From positions 4,262 through 68,261 of the forward strand of contig CAOJQZ010000004.1 in NCBI GenBank assembly GCA_948441955.1: a stretch of 64,000 bases of DNA, in the 5' to 3' direction. The translations under genes and the position numbers were made by a program. Below, piece by piece: positions 45,782 through 55,076 of this stretch (position 1 is the stretch's first letter; each line of letters begins with the position of its first letter). The stretch comes from an uncultured Lachnospiraceae bacterium (lineage in GTDB: Bacteria > Bacillota > Clostridia > Lachnospirales > Lachnospiraceae). Below the pieces are notes generated by a model. That model did not search any database and was not told where the DNA came from. It saw only the letters and a program-made list of their open reading frames with translations.

Positions 45782-45827
45782 AAAAAGACAGAGCATGCGG
45801 AAATTTGCGAATATGCCCTGTCTTTTT
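45782..45827. terminator. Bidirectional terminator between trmO and M42 peptidase
   Basis: AAAAAGACAG-A-GCAT (45782-45796) pairs with ATGC-C-CTGTCTTTTT (45813-45827). A-tract and T-tract flank the stem, so it can serve both converging genes. Confidence 0.88.
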
Positions 45828-45851
45828 ATCGTATATACAGATTTCAGAAAG

Positions 45852-46859
45852 CTATTGTACAAATGCTTTCAAAAGCTTATAGGTATTCATCACTCCGTCT
45901 GTATGTGACCTTTCATAGTTATGGGAGGCATACACGCCTGGACCGATGAGGCCGTGGCGGATGTCATGGCCGCTCTTTAACGCGGCGCCTGCGTCAGAAG
46001 AGTAGTGGGGATAAATGTCTACGGCATAGTCAAGCTCATACTCTTTTGCCAGATCAATCAGCCTTGTAGTGGTTTCATAGTCATAAGGTCCGCCGGAATC
46101 TTTGGAACAGATAGAAACCATGTGCTCGTCACAATCCAGACCGTCGCCTACGCAGCCCATATCTACAGATACAATTTCCATTGTGTCAGCAGGAAGTACA
46201 GAGGCACCGTGTCCTACTTCTTCATAGACAGTGAAAAGAAGTGTCACTTTACGACTTAGAGAGAGGCCTTCCTCCTTTACTGCCTTTGCCAGTCCCAGAA
46301 GGATGGCGGCGGAGAGCTTGTCATCTAAAAAACGGCTCTTAATATATCCGCTCTCTGTAATAACGGTGCGCGGGTCCATTGCTATAAAGTCTCCATTCTG
46401 GATACCTAGTTTTTTCACACCTTTCTTTGAATGAACATTTTCATCCAGAAGAATTTCCATGTGGGATTCTGTTTTCTCTTTCTTTTTATCCGCTACATGT
46501 GCCGAGGGCTCAGTGTTTAACACAACGCCTGTATAAACACGTCCGTCCCGGGTATGTATCGTGCAGTTTTCGCCGTCGCAGGTATCCCACTGGTGTCCGC
46601 CGACAGTTGTGGGGCGGAGACGGCCGCTGTCCTTGATTTTTCTAACCATAGCGCCCAGCGTATCCAGATGAGCCGATAAAACGAGCGGATTTTCCGAACC
46701 TCCTAAAGTAACATATACGTTGCCCTTATTTGACAATTCTGGCTGATAACCCATACCGCGCAACTGCTCTAATACATATTCAGCAACCTGCCGGGTATAT
46801 CCGGAGGGACTTGGAATGGCTGTGAGCGCTGATAACTGTTCTAAAATATAGTCTTTCAT
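45852..46859 (-). CDS. M42 family aminopeptidase (PepA/FrvX-like)
   Basis: A 335-residue cytosolic di-metal peptidase. It shows LSAHLDTLG (first metal His and Asp), FLDDKLSAAILLG (bridging Asp), TVYEEVGHGAS (catalytic and metal Glu pair), VDMGCVGDGLDC and the final YERSHTDG (metal His). AAAGGGGGATC precedes the start. M42 enzymes trim N-terminal residues from short peptides. It is divergent from an RpiR regulator and next to a peptide importer, suggesting it digests imported peptides. Confidence 0.92.
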   Translation of the reverse strand: MKDYILEQLSALTAIPSPSGYTRQVAEYVLEQLRGMGYQPELSNKGNVYVTLGGSENPLVLSAHLDTLGAMVRKIKDSGRLRPTTVGGHQWDTCDGENCTIHTRDGRVYTGVVLNTEPSAHVADKKKEKTESHMEILLDENVHSKKGVKKLGIQNGDFIAMDPRTVITESGYIKSRFLDDKLSAAILLGLAKAVKEEGLSLSRKVTLLFTVYEEVGHGASVLPADTMEIVSVDMGCVGDGLDCDEHMVSICSKDSGGPYDYETTTRLIDLAKEYELDYAVDIYPHYSSDAGAALKSGHDIRHGLIGPGVYASHNYERSHTDGVMNTYKLLKAFVQ

Positions 46860-46906
46860 ATAAGATCCCCCTTTGCTTTGTTTCTATTTTTAATACAGCA
46901 TTTACT

Positions 46907-46935
46907 ATGATAATCTTTCAGTGTGAAATATGCAA
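46907..46935 (-). promoter_or_regulatory. Promoter for M42 peptidase
   Basis: On the minus strand TTGCAT (46935-46930), 17-base spacer, TATCAT (46912-46907), 47 bases before the start. Confidence 0.65.
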
Positions 46936-46941
46936 GTCCTG

Positions 46942-46970
46942 TTGCGAAAAAATTTAATAAATAGTATAAT
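46942..46970 (+). promoter_or_regulatory. Promoter for RpiR regulator
   Basis: TTGCGA (46942-46947), 17-base spacer, TATAAT (46965-46970), 35 bases before the start. Its -35 lies only seven bases from the -35 of the divergent M42 promoter, so one bound regulator could affect both. Confidence 0.7.
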
Positions 46971-47005
46971 TAATATTATAGAATGGGCAACAGGATGGAA
47001 ATTTG

Positions 47006-47860
47006 ATGGAAACAGATATTATGATGCGGATAGAGAGATATTATCCGTCCATGACAAAAAAGCAAAAGCAGATAGCAGATTACATTAAGGAAAATATTGA
47101 TACAATGGCATTTATAACACTGCGGGATATGAGCCGGGAGCTTGGGGTTACGGAAATTACGATCTTAAATACCTGTAAAGTAATGGGATACAGCAGTTTC
47201 AATGAAGTGAAGTATGAGGTGCGGAAATATATTAATATTAACCGGAGAATTGGCCTGTATCAGCAGAATGATTATTTTAACACGGATGTGCCGGAGTATG
47301 AGCTGAATGATAAAGAGCGTCTTCTTGCAGATATTTGTATGGAAGAAAGAGGACTTTTTGATGAGTTTACAAGGAATTTTGACAGCCGGCATTTTATGGA
47401 AACGGCACGGCTTTTTTTCCGTTATCCGAAAATTGTGCTGTGCGGAAGAGGAATGTCGTATATTATCTGTCAGTGGCTTGCCTCGGATCTTGCAGGCGCC
47501 CAGGTGCCTTCTATGATTGTAAACACAGAACTGAATGAAAGCGTCTATTCAGCCCTCCCGGCGTTGGATCTGAACACATTGCTTGTGGCTGTTACCTTTC
47601 CAGATTACTATTTTATGACGGAGCAGATTGCCAGATACGCAAAAAAGAAGGGAGCAAAGGTATTGGGCATTACAGACAGCCCAGAAGCAGATATTGTGCA
47701 GTATACGGACGAGCTTCTGACAGTGCGTTCTACAACAAGAATGTTTCTGAATACGGCATCTGCACCTATGGCCCTGATTAATCTTTTGGTATCGGCCATA
47801 AAAATTGAAGGCGACATGGATAAGGAAGATATAGGGGGAGAGTTTGGAAAGCTCTTTTAG
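47006..47860 (+). CDS. MurR/RpiR family transcriptional regulator
   Basis: The ATG at 47006 is used; a TTG just before it is possible. The 284-residue protein has an N-terminal HTH_6 domain (YYPSMTKKQKQIADYIKENIDTMAFITLRDMSRELGVTEITILNTCKVMGY) and a SIS domain (~120-250; LCGRGMSYIICQWLASDLAG). SIS domains usually sense sugar phosphates, but this gene lies between an M42 peptidase and an oligopeptide importer, so its effector may differ. Likely local regulator of both. Confidence 0.88.
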   Translation: METDIMMRIERYYPSMTKKQKQIADYIKENIDTMAFITLRDMSRELGVTEITILNTCKVMGYSSFNEVKYEVRKYININRRIGLYQQNDYFNTDVPEYELNDKERLLADICMEERGLFDEFTRNFDSRHFMETARLFFRYPKIVLCGRGMSYIICQWLASDLAGAQVPSMIVNTELNESVYSALPALDLNTLLVAVTFPDYYFMTEQIARYAKKKGAKVLGITDSPEADIVQYTDELLTVRSTTRMFLNTASAPMALINLLVSAIKIEGDMDKEDIGGEFGKLF

Positions 47861-47906
47861 GAAAAATAAAAATTTTTTGGTTAAAATATAATAAATACTA
47901 TAATAG

Positions 47907-47940
47907 AAAATATGCAATTTATACAAAATTGCATATTTTT
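47907..47940 (+). terminator. Terminator after RpiR gene
   Basis: AAAATATGCAATTT (47907-47920) pairs perfectly with AAATTGCATATTTT (47926-47939), followed by more T. It separates the regulator from the opp operon. Confidence 0.88.
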
Positions 47941-47974
47941 TTATATATCTATATCCAAAAACTGTAGCGTTTGC

Positions 47975-47980
47975 TATAAT
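47975..47980 (+). promoter_or_regulatory. Extended -10 promoter for opp operon
   Basis: TGC-TATAAT (extended -10; hexamer 47975-47980) with no good -35 at the usual distance. It is the only plausible start between the RpiR terminator and the binding-protein gene, and the missing -35 would suit an activated promoter. Confidence 0.5.
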
Positions 47981-47997
47981 AGATGAAAACTATAGAA

Positions 47998-48026
47998 TAT
48001 ATAGAAAAAACATATATTTCTATATA
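47998..48026 (+). repeat. Inverted repeat in opp leader
   Basis: TATATAGAAA (47998-48007) and TTTCTATATA (48017-48026) form a perfect 10-base inverted repeat, 18 bases after the -10 and just before the ribosome binding site at 48034-48040. It could be a DNA operator (for example of the RpiR protein) or an mRNA hairpin that touches translation. Confidence 0.55.
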
Positions 48027-48046
48027 AAATGAATGAAGGAGGTTTT

Positions 48047-49708
48047 ATGTTTATGAAAAAGAAATTATCAGCAGCGCTGCTTGTGACGGCAATGACTCTG
48101 TCACTGACAGCATGCGGAGGCGGAGACTCGAAAAGCTCCGATGGGGGAGCAGAGCAGTATTATAATACCTATATTGCTTCAGAGCCTTCCACACTCAGTA
48201 CCCTGATGGGGAATGACATCTACGGATGGGAAGTGAACAAGAACACCCTGGAGCCATTGACACGGCTGGTAGAAAAGGACGGCAAGCAGGAGCGTGAAGG
48301 CGCAGGAGCAGAAAGCTGGGAATCCAATGAAGACGGAACAGTATGGACCTTTAAGCTCCGTGATAACAAGTGGTCTGACGGACAGGCAGTTACAGCGGCA
48401 GATTATGCCTATGGCATTGCCCAGACATTAAATCCGGAAACCGGTTCTCCCAATTCCTACTTTACAGCAGATTACATTAAGAACGGAAGCAAGGTGGTAA
48501 ACGGCGAGCTTCCTGTAGAGGAGCTTGGCGTCAAGGCAGTAGACGATAAGACGCTGGAGATTACTCTGGAGGCTCCTACGCCTTATTTTATGGCGATTAC
48601 AGATACAAGGGCCTGCTACCCGGTACGTCAGGATATTGCAGAAAAGCACGGGGAGGCTTATGGTTCCGAGCTTGAGACCCTTGTATTTAACGGCCCCTTT
48701 AAGGTAGAGTCCTGGACGCATAACTCTGAGATTAAGCTTGTAAAGAACCCAGATTACTGGGATGCTGAAAATGTAAAGCTTGACAGGGTTAATTACGCTA
48801 TCGTAAATGATGAGAATACAAGATTCAATTCCTTTGAAAGCGGCGCCCTGGATTATGTTTCTGTTGGTTCCGAGGAGTGGGCAGGCCGTTTTGACAAGAA
48901 GGAGGGCGTAGAGAGGGTAGACTCTACGATTCCGGAGCTTCGTTTTGACTTTTTCAATACAGAGGATGAGCTTTTCAGCAATTTAAATATCCGCAAGGCA
49001 TTTGTACTTGCTGTTGACAGAGAGGACATGCTGAAGACCATTTATCAGGATATGCATGAAGTGGCTTACTTCTGGGTTCCGAAGGCAATTAACACCGGAG
49101 AAAATGGTGAATACCGCTCTCAGGTGGAGGCGCCTCTTGAGAAGATGGCAAAAGAGAATGACGCAAAGGAGCTTCTGCTGCAGGGAATGAAAGAGTTAGG
49201 TCTGGGCGATGATCCGTCCAAGATTACTGTAAAATATGATCTGAGCGGTACGACGCAGTGGTCACGGAACTACGGCGAGTATGTACAGCAGAAATACAAA
49301 GAAATTCTTGGCGTAAATATAGAGCTTAACTTTAATGAGTGGTCAACCTTCCAGCAGAAGACAAACAGCGGTGATTATCAGATGGGAAATATGCTCTGGT
49401 CAACAGATTATGATGATCCTATGTCCATGATTTCCCTGTTTACAACAGAGAATTCCGGTAACATCCCTACCAGATGGTCTAATGAAAAGTTTGATGATTT
49501 GATTGAACAGGCAAGCAGAGAGATGGATGAGAATAAGAGAGTTGAGCTTTATTCCCAGGCAGAGCAGGTGCTCTTTGAAGAGGGATGCAATGTCTGCCCG
49601 CTGATAAATGATCAAAAGCATATCTTTTATTACAGCTATGTGAAGAACTTAAATAAGCTTGAAACAACAACTTCAGGACTTAAGTATGTTTCCATTGAGG
49701 GAAGATAA
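48047..49708 (+). CDS. oppA: Oligopeptide ABC transporter substrate-binding lipoprotein
   Basis: The ATG at 48047 follows AAGGAGGT by six bases. The 553-residue protein has a lipoprotein signal peptide ending in SLTACGGG (lipobox cysteine), then the family 5 solute-binding fold: LEPLTRLVEKDGK, DNKWSDGQAVTAADYAYGIAQTLNPE, VFNGPFKVESW and NIRKAFVLAVDRE. It binds peptides outside the cell and hands them to the permeases encoded next. A strong hairpin after it probably keeps its expression above that of the permeases. Confidence 0.93.
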   Translation: MFMKKKLSAALLVTAMTLSLTACGGGDSKSSDGGAEQYYNTYIASEPSTLSTLMGNDIYGWEVNKNTLEPLTRLVEKDGKQEREGAGAESWESNEDGTVWTFKLRDNKWSDGQAVTAADYAYGIAQTLNPETGSPNSYFTADYIKNGSKVVNGELPVEELGVKAVDDKTLEITLEAPTPYFMAITDTRACYPVRQDIAEKHGEAYGSELETLVFNGPFKVESWTHNSEIKLVKNPDYWDAENVKLDRVNYAIVNDENTRFNSFESGALDYVSVGSEEWAGRFDKKEGVERVDSTIPELRFDFFNTEDELFSNLNIRKAFVLAVDREDMLKTIYQDMHEVAYFWVPKAINTGENGEYRSQVEAPLEKMAKENDAKELLLQGMKELGLGDDPSKITVKYDLSGTTQWSRNYGEYVQQKYKEILGVNIELNFNEWSTFQQKTNSGDYQMGNMLWSTDYDDPMSMISLFTTENSGNIPTRWSNEKFDDLIEQASREMDENKRVELYSQAEQVLFEEGCNVCPLINDQKHIFYYSYVKNLNKLETTTSGLKYVSIEGR

Positions 49709-49726
49709 TCATTTGTAAATGGCGGA

Positions 49727-49759
49727 TACCGCCGCCGGAAGACAGGCGGCGGTATTTTT
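49727..49759 (+). terminator. Attenuating hairpin between oppA and oppB
   Basis: TACCGCCGCC (49727-49736) pairs perfectly with GGCGGCGGTA (49745-49754) around an 8-base loop, followed by five T and then mixed sequence. The rest of the importer lacks its own promoter, so read-through is likely. This fits the usual excess of binding protein over permease. Confidence 0.8.
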
Positions 49760-49781
49760 AGATTCAGAAAGGATAGAGCAT

Positions 49782-50705
49782 ATGATTAAATTTATTGCAA
49801 AACGTGTCGGATATATGCTGGTTACGCTGGTAGTTGTCGTAACCGCAACCTTTTTTCTGATGCACAGTATTCCGGGCGACCCCCTTGCACATATGGCAAG
49901 AAACCTTCCGGAAGAGACAAGAGCAAATTATTATGAAAAATATGGTCTGGATAAATCCACTACAGAGCAATACGGTATTTTTATGAAAAACCTTATCACA
50001 AAGGGAGACATGGGAGAGTCTTTGAGATACCCGGGACGTAATATTACAGAAACTCTGATTACCAATTCCAAGGTATCCTTTGTTCCCGGAGGACTGGCGC
50101 TTTTACTGGGATTTACCATAGGCATTCTTCTTGGAATTGTTGCGGCCCTTAATAAAAATAAATGGCCGGATTATATTGTCATGTTTATTGCCATTATCGG
50201 TATTACAGTGCCGGTTTTTGTCATAGCATCTCTTCTTCAGTATTTCTTAAGCGTGAAGCTTATGATTCTGCCCACCTCTGGATGGGGAAGCTGGAAGAAT
50301 GTCGTGATTCCGGTAATTGTACTTAGCTTTGGGACAATCGCAACCTACGCACGGTACGTGAAATCTAATATGCTGGACGTCATGGGACAGGATTATATTC
50401 TGACCGCCGAGGCGAAGGGTGTAAGCAGGTTTAATGTTATAAGGAAGCATGTATTTAAAAATGCGTTTCTTCCGTGTATGACTCTTCTGGTTGGACAGAT
50501 TGCAGGTATTTTTACAGGCTCTTTCGTAATAGAAAAGATTTTCGGTATTCCGGGGCTTGGTTTCTATTATATCAGCTCCATCAATGACCGTGATTATACA
50601 ATGATTATCGGTACGACCGTATTCTATGCCGCAATCTTTATTATTGCACAGCTGATTGTAGATCTTGCATATAGTTTTATGGATCCGCGGATCCGTGTGA
50701 AGTAG
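49782..50705 (+). CDS. oppB: Oligopeptide ABC transporter permease (OppB type)
   Basis: The ATG at 49782 gives the family N-terminus MIKFIAKRVGYMLVTLVVVVTATFFLMHSIPGDPL; the frame is open upstream but in the hairpin. The 307-residue protein has six membrane helices and the EAA loop (YILTAEAKGVSRFNVIRKHVFKNAFLP) that touches the ATPases. It starts 73 bases after oppA and ends 12 bases before oppC. Confidence 0.93.
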   Translation: MIKFIAKRVGYMLVTLVVVVTATFFLMHSIPGDPLAHMARNLPEETRANYYEKYGLDKSTTEQYGIFMKNLITKGDMGESLRYPGRNITETLITNSKVSFVPGGLALLLGFTIGILLGIVAALNKNKWPDYIVMFIAIIGITVPVFVIASLLQYFLSVKLMILPTSGWGSWKNVVIPVIVLSFGTIATYARYVKSNMLDVMGQDYILTAEAKGVSRFNVIRKHVFKNAFLPCMTLLVGQIAGIFTGSFVIEKIFGIPGLGFYYISSINDRDYTMIIGTTVFYAAIFIIAQLIVDLAYSFMDPRIRVK

Positions 50706-50717
50706 GAGGAAATACAG

Positions 50718-51665
50718 ATGTTGGTAAATCATGATGTAACAGATATGATACAGGATATACCCGATGATATGTTTCAGATTGTCGGAATTGATAAAGACAC
50801 AGAAGCTCCTACGAGGCCCAGAATCGGTTACTGGAGGGATGCGTGGAGGAGACTAAGGGAGAACAGGATAGCCTTTGTAGCACTGATTATTCTTCTTGTT
50901 ATGATATTTTTCATTTTATTCGGTCCGTCCATCAGCGGCTACCAGTTTGAGCAGATTGATGCGGAGGCAATTAACCAGGGTCCGAGTGCACAGCACTGGT
51001 TCGGCACGGATGATCTGGGAAGAGATCTCTTTGCAAGAGTATGGCAGGCAGGACGTGTATCTATTGCTATTGGCCTTTTAGGAGCCCTTGTTGCCAGTGT
51101 GATCGGCAGTATCTACGGCGGCATTGCGGCATATTTCGGCGGAGTTGTGGATGATGTTATGATGCGTATTGTAGAGGTGCTTTTAAGTATTCCTTATCTT
51201 CTGATCGTAATCCTGATTTCTGTTGTTACGGACAGCAAAAGCCTTGGGACCATGCTGGTGGCGCTGACGCTGACCGGATGGTGCGGAATCGCAAGGCTTG
51301 TGCGGGGGCAGATGCTTCAGCTTAAATCTCAGGAATATGTGCTTGCGGCTACGGCTCTTGGAGTGTCTCCTATGAAGATTATTTTAAAGCATATGATACC
51401 GAATACGATTGGTATGATTATTGTAGCCATTACGTTTGATATTCCAGGATATATTTTCTCGGAAGCGTTCTTAAGCTACGTTGGACTTGGTATTCAGCCG
51501 CCGTCAACAAGCTGGGGCGCTCTTGCTTCTGCAGCACAGGCGAACTTTATGTTCTATCCGTCCCAGCTTCTTTTTCCGGCGCTCATGATCGCCCTGACCA
51601 TGCTGTCCTTTACACTGCTTGGAGACGGTCTTCGTGATGCACTGGATCCGAAACTGAGAAAATAA
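50718..51665 (+). CDS. oppC: Oligopeptide ABC transporter permease (OppC type)
   Basis: A 315-residue permease. It has an N-terminal cytoplasmic stretch, the OppC_N helix (RENRIAFVALIILLVMIFFILFGP), the GTDDLGRDLFARVWQAGRVS motif, five further helices, and the EAA loop (QEYVLAATALGVSPMKIILKHMIPNTIG). It pairs with OppB to form the membrane pore. AGGAGGAAATAC precedes the ATG. Confidence 0.93.
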   Translation: MLVNHDVTDMIQDIPDDMFQIVGIDKDTEAPTRPRIGYWRDAWRRLRENRIAFVALIILLVMIFFILFGPSISGYQFEQIDAEAINQGPSAQHWFGTDDLGRDLFARVWQAGRVSIAIGLLGALVASVIGSIYGGIAAYFGGVVDDVMMRIVEVLLSIPYLLIVILISVVTDSKSLGTMLVALTLTGWCGIARLVRGQMLQLKSQEYVLAATALGVSPMKIILKHMIPNTIGMIIVAITFDIPGYIFSEAFLSYVGLGIQPPSTSWGALASAAQANFMFYPSQLLFPALMIALTMLSFTLLGDGLRDALDPKLRK

Positions 51666-51677
51666 GGAGGTGGCGTT

Positions 51678-52694
51678 ATGGAAAAAATATTAGAGGTAGA
51701 AAACCTGCATGTTTCGTTTAATACATATGCCGGAGAAGTAAAGGCTGTCCGGGGAGTAAGCTTTGAGCTTCATAAAGGAGAGACACTGGCATTCGTGGGA
51801 GAATCCGGGTGCGGCAAGACAGTAACGGCAAAGTCCATTCTCCGTCTTCTGAAACCGCCCTTTGCTGTAATAAAGCCGGAGTCCAGGATTATCTGTAACG
51901 GGAAAGATGTACTTAAAATGAATGATAAGGAATTGTGCCAGTTCCGAGGCGACGAAGTGGGCATGATATTCCAGGATCCTATGACATCCTTAAATCCTAC
52001 GATGACTGTAGGAAAGCAGATTATGGAAAGTCTTATGATTCATAAAAAGCTTGATAAGACGGCGGCAAAAGAGGAAGCTGTCCGGATGCTGAAGCTTGTG
52101 AATATCCCGAGTCCGGAAAAACGGCTTGATAATTATCCCCATGAAATGTCCGGCGGTATGCGCCAAAGGGTTATGATTGCAATTGCACTTGCATGTAATC
52201 CAAATGTCCTGATAGCAGACGAGCCTACGACGGCTCTTGACGTAACAATTCAGGCTCAGATTATGGACCTTATGATGGAACTGAAAAGTGAGATGAATAC
52301 AGCCATTATCCTTGTAACCCATGACCTTGGCGTTGTTGCGAATTTTGCAGACCGTATTCAGGTTATGTACGCCGGCGAGGTGGTAGAGAGGGGAACTACC
52401 AAGGAGATTTTTAACGAAAGTAAACATCCATATACATGGGCGCTTCTTAACTCGATTCCCCGTCTTGGAAGTGAATCCAAGGAAGAGCTCTATGCGCTTG
52501 GAGGAACCCCGCCGGATCTTCTGCTTCCGTTAGATCACTGTCCCTTTGCCGACAGATGCGAGTATTGTATGCCTGTCTGCAGGAAATTTAAAGCGCCGGA
52601 GACTGTGCTGAGTGATACACATAAAGTATCCTGCTGGCTTATGCATGAAAAAGCTCCGAAAGTAGAGTCATTTTATGATAGGAGGAAGGCATAA
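51678..52694 (+). CDS. oppD: Oligopeptide ABC transporter ATP-binding protein (OppD type)
   Basis: A 338-residue ATPase with Walker A GESGCGKT (about residues 39-46), Q-loop FQDPMTSLNPTMTVG, signature MSGGMRQRVMIAIAL, Walker B VLIADEPTTALD and the H-loop VTHDLGVVA. The C-terminal extension carries the cysteine cluster typical of oligopeptide ATPases (CPFADRCEYCMPVC). AGGAGGTGG precedes the start; its stop overlaps oppF by one base. Confidence 0.94.
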   Translation: MEKILEVENLHVSFNTYAGEVKAVRGVSFELHKGETLAFVGESGCGKTVTAKSILRLLKPPFAVIKPESRIICNGKDVLKMNDKELCQFRGDEVGMIFQDPMTSLNPTMTVGKQIMESLMIHKKLDKTAAKEEAVRMLKLVNIPSPEKRLDNYPHEMSGGMRQRVMIAIALACNPNVLIADEPTTALDVTIQAQIMDLMMELKSEMNTAIILVTHDLGVVANFADRIQVMYAGEVVERGTTKEIFNESKHPYTWALLNSIPRLGSESKEELYALGGTPPDLLLPLDHCPFADRCEYCMPVCRKFKAPETVLSDTHKVSCWLMHEKAPKVESFYDRRKA

Positions 52695-53659
52695 TGAGCG
52701 AATATATTGTTGAGGCACAGAATCTTTGTAAGTATTTTAAGGTTGGAAAAAATCAGATATTAAAAGCAGTTGACGGAGTGAATATCCAACTGAAAAAGGG
52801 AGAAACATTAGGGCTTGTAGGTGAGTCCGGATGCGGAAAGACAACCTGCGGACGTACTATCGTAAAGCTTTATGAGGCAACAGGCGGCAGAGTGCTGTTT
52901 GAGGGTAAGGATATTTCTAAATTAAAGGGCAAAGAGCTGCTTGCTTTCCGTAAGGATGCACAGGTAATCTTCCAGGACCCTTATGCCTCCCTGGATCCCC
53001 GTATGACCATTGGAGAGATTATCACCGAAGGGATGGATGTGCATCTTAAGCTGTCCGAGAAAGAAAAGGAGGAGAGAGTAAATGATCTGCTCCGCAAGGT
53101 GGGGCTGAATGCAGAATATGCCAACCGTTTCGCACATGAGCTGTCCGGAGGACAAAGACAGCGTGTGGGTATTGCCAGGGCCCTTGCGGTTGAGCCGAAG
53201 TTTATCTTCTGTGACGAGCCGATTTCCGCTCTTGATGTGTCTATTCAGGCGCAGATCGTAAACCTTCTGATTAAGCTCCAGAAGGAGATGGGACTTACCT
53301 ACCTGTTTATTTCCCATGACTTGTCTATGGTAAAGCATATTTCAGACAGGGTAGGCGTTATGTATCTGGGTTCTATGGTGGAGCTTGCCAGCAATCATGA
53401 CCTGTATGACAATCCGCTGCACCCTTATACACAGGCCCTTATATCGGCGATCCCGGAGGCAGATCCGGATGAGGAGGAAGGAAAGAAAAGAGTGCATCTT
53501 GAAGGCGAGGTGCCAAGTCCCATTAATCCTCCGGCAGGATGCCGTTTTAAAGGCAGATGCAAGTATGCGAAGGATATCTGCGGCCAGGAAATGCCGGAAT
53601 TTAAGGAGTTAGAGCCAGGGCATTTTGTGGCGTGTCATATGTGCGGCAGCAAGGACTGA
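52694..53659 (+). CDS. oppF: Oligopeptide ABC transporter ATP-binding protein (OppF type)
   Basis: A 321-residue ATPase with Walker A GESGCGKTTCGR, Q-loop FQDPYASLDPRMTIG, signature LSGGQRQRVGIARAL, Walker B FIFCDEPISALD and H-loop ISHDLSMVKH. The C-terminal oligopeptide-transporter extension has GCRFKGRCKYAKDICG. With OppD it powers the importer. Its ATG overlaps the oppD stop (ATAATG). It is followed 31 bases later by tldD on the same strand with no terminator between them. Confidence 0.94.
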   Translation: MSEYIVEAQNLCKYFKVGKNQILKAVDGVNIQLKKGETLGLVGESGCGKTTCGRTIVKLYEATGGRVLFEGKDISKLKGKELLAFRKDAQVIFQDPYASLDPRMTIGEIITEGMDVHLKLSEKEKEERVNDLLRKVGLNAEYANRFAHELSGGQRQRVGIARALAVEPKFIFCDEPISALDVSIQAQIVNLLIKLQKEMGLTYLFISHDLSMVKHISDRVGVMYLGSMVELASNHDLYDNPLHPYTQALISAIPEADPDEEEGKKRVHLEGEVPSPINPPAGCRFKGRCKYAKDICGQEMPEFKELEPGHFVACHMCGSKD

Positions 53660-53690
53660 AAGTAAATATAAGATGAAGGAGTAAAAGAGA

Positions 53691-55076
53691 ATGCTTGCAA
53701 GGTCATATATAGAAAAGATACTTGACTATGGAGTTTCCTGCGGCGCTGACTATGCGGAAGTATTCTTTGAGGAAGCAGAGCGGACGAGAGTCAGTCTTGT
53801 GGAGCAGGAGGTGTCAAAATGCTCCTGCGGACGGGAGAGCGGTATCGGTATCCGTCTGCTTCAGGGTCTTAACAGTGAATATCTGTACAGTGCAGATGTA
53901 AGAGAGGAACAGGTGCTTAGGCTTCTTAAGGAGCGCCTGAAAGGGGGAGGCGTTTTCGGTAAGAGAACGCCTCTTTTGAGACTGCATCCTCATGAAGTTG
54001 TGACTCAGGGAATACTGCCCCGTGATATGGGAGTTAAAAAGAAAATCAGCATTTTGAAGGAAGCAGTGAAGGCCGGGAAGGAGGAAGGCTCCTGCATCGT
54101 GCTGGGACGCGCCTGCTATGTGGATGAGGATCAGAAGGTACAGATTGCAAATACGGAAGGTGTGTACGCTGAGGACAGGCGGATACGGACAAGAACCCGT
54201 TTTACTATGACGGCAGCAGACGAGAAAGGCGAGAGCAGGCAGACCGGATATATGGGACCCGGAGCCATGCAGGGACCGGAATTTCTTGATCCAGAGGGGC
54301 TTGCGGCGTATGCAAAAAAAGCAGCAAGGCGGGCTGAAGATATGCTGGGAGCCGAACCCTGTCCGGTAGGGCGGATGCCTGTGGTAATTGCAAACGGGTT
54401 CGGAGGTTTATTTTTTCATGAGGCCTGCGGCCATTCCCTTGAGGGGAGTGCGGTTGCAGACGGCTGTTCGGAATTTGCCGGAATGATTGGACAGAAAATT
54501 GCGTCAGATAAGGTGACGCTGATTGACGACGGCTCTATTGCCGGAGAATGGGGTTCTCTTGGCATTGATGACGAAGGAGTGCTGACACAGAAAAATGTGT
54601 TGATTGAAAAAGGTATCTTAAAGAGCTATCTTTTGGACAGGCTGAGTGCGCGTAAGCTGGGGCTTTTTCCTACTGGTTCGGCAAGACGGGAAAACTACAG
54701 ATTTGCTCCGGTCTCCCGTATGACAAATACCTACATTGCTCCGGGAGAGGATTCTCTTAAGGATATGATTGAATCCATAGAAAAGGGGCTGTATGTAAAG
54801 GATATTCATGCAGGTTCCGTAGATCCGGTAACCGGAGAATTTAATTTTAATACAGGGGAGACCTATCTTATAGAAAAGGGAAGGGTTACGGTTCCTCTCA
54901 TGAGTGCGACTCTTATTGGGACAGGGAGGGATATTCTTCCCAGAATTGATAGGGTATCCGGCGATTTCCTGCTGGAGCAGGGATACTGTTATGCGGGAAG
55001 CGGACAGCTGCCAATCGGTGCAGGACAGCCGGCGGTGCGAATTACGGAAATGACGGTAGGAGGTAAGGAGCTGTGA
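53691..55076 (+). CDS. tldD: TldD-like metalloprotease subunit (U62 family)
   Basis: A 461-residue protein with the TldD active site HEACGH (His243-His248, HExxxH) and a C-terminal cysteine (Cys433, in EQGYCYAGSGQ) at the place of the third metal ligand, followed by GAGQPAVRITEMTVGG. TldD and TldE form a barrel-shaped heterodimer that degrades unfolded peptides and, in some bacteria, matures peptide natural products. The GTG of tldE overlaps its stop. It follows the peptide importer without a terminator, which suggests processing of imported or regulatory peptides. Confidence 0.9.
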   Translation: MLARSYIEKILDYGVSCGADYAEVFFEEAERTRVSLVEQEVSKCSCGRESGIGIRLLQGLNSEYLYSADVREEQVLRLLKERLKGGGVFGKRTPLLRLHPHEVVTQGILPRDMGVKKKISILKEAVKAGKEEGSCIVLGRACYVDEDQKVQIANTEGVYAEDRRIRTRTRFTMTAADEKGESRQTGYMGPGAMQGPEFLDPEGLAAYAKKAARRAEDMLGAEPCPVGRMPVVIANGFGGLFFHEACGHSLEGSAVADGCSEFAGMIGQKIASDKVTLIDDGSIAGEWGSLGIDDEGVLTQKNVLIEKGILKSYLLDRLSARKLGLFPTGSARRENYRFAPVSRMTNTYIAPGEDSLKDMIESIEKGLYVKDIHAGSVDPVTGEFNFNTGETYLIEKGRVTVPLMSATLIGTGRDILPRIDRVSGDFLLEQGYCYAGSGQLPIGAGQPAVRITEMTVGGKEL

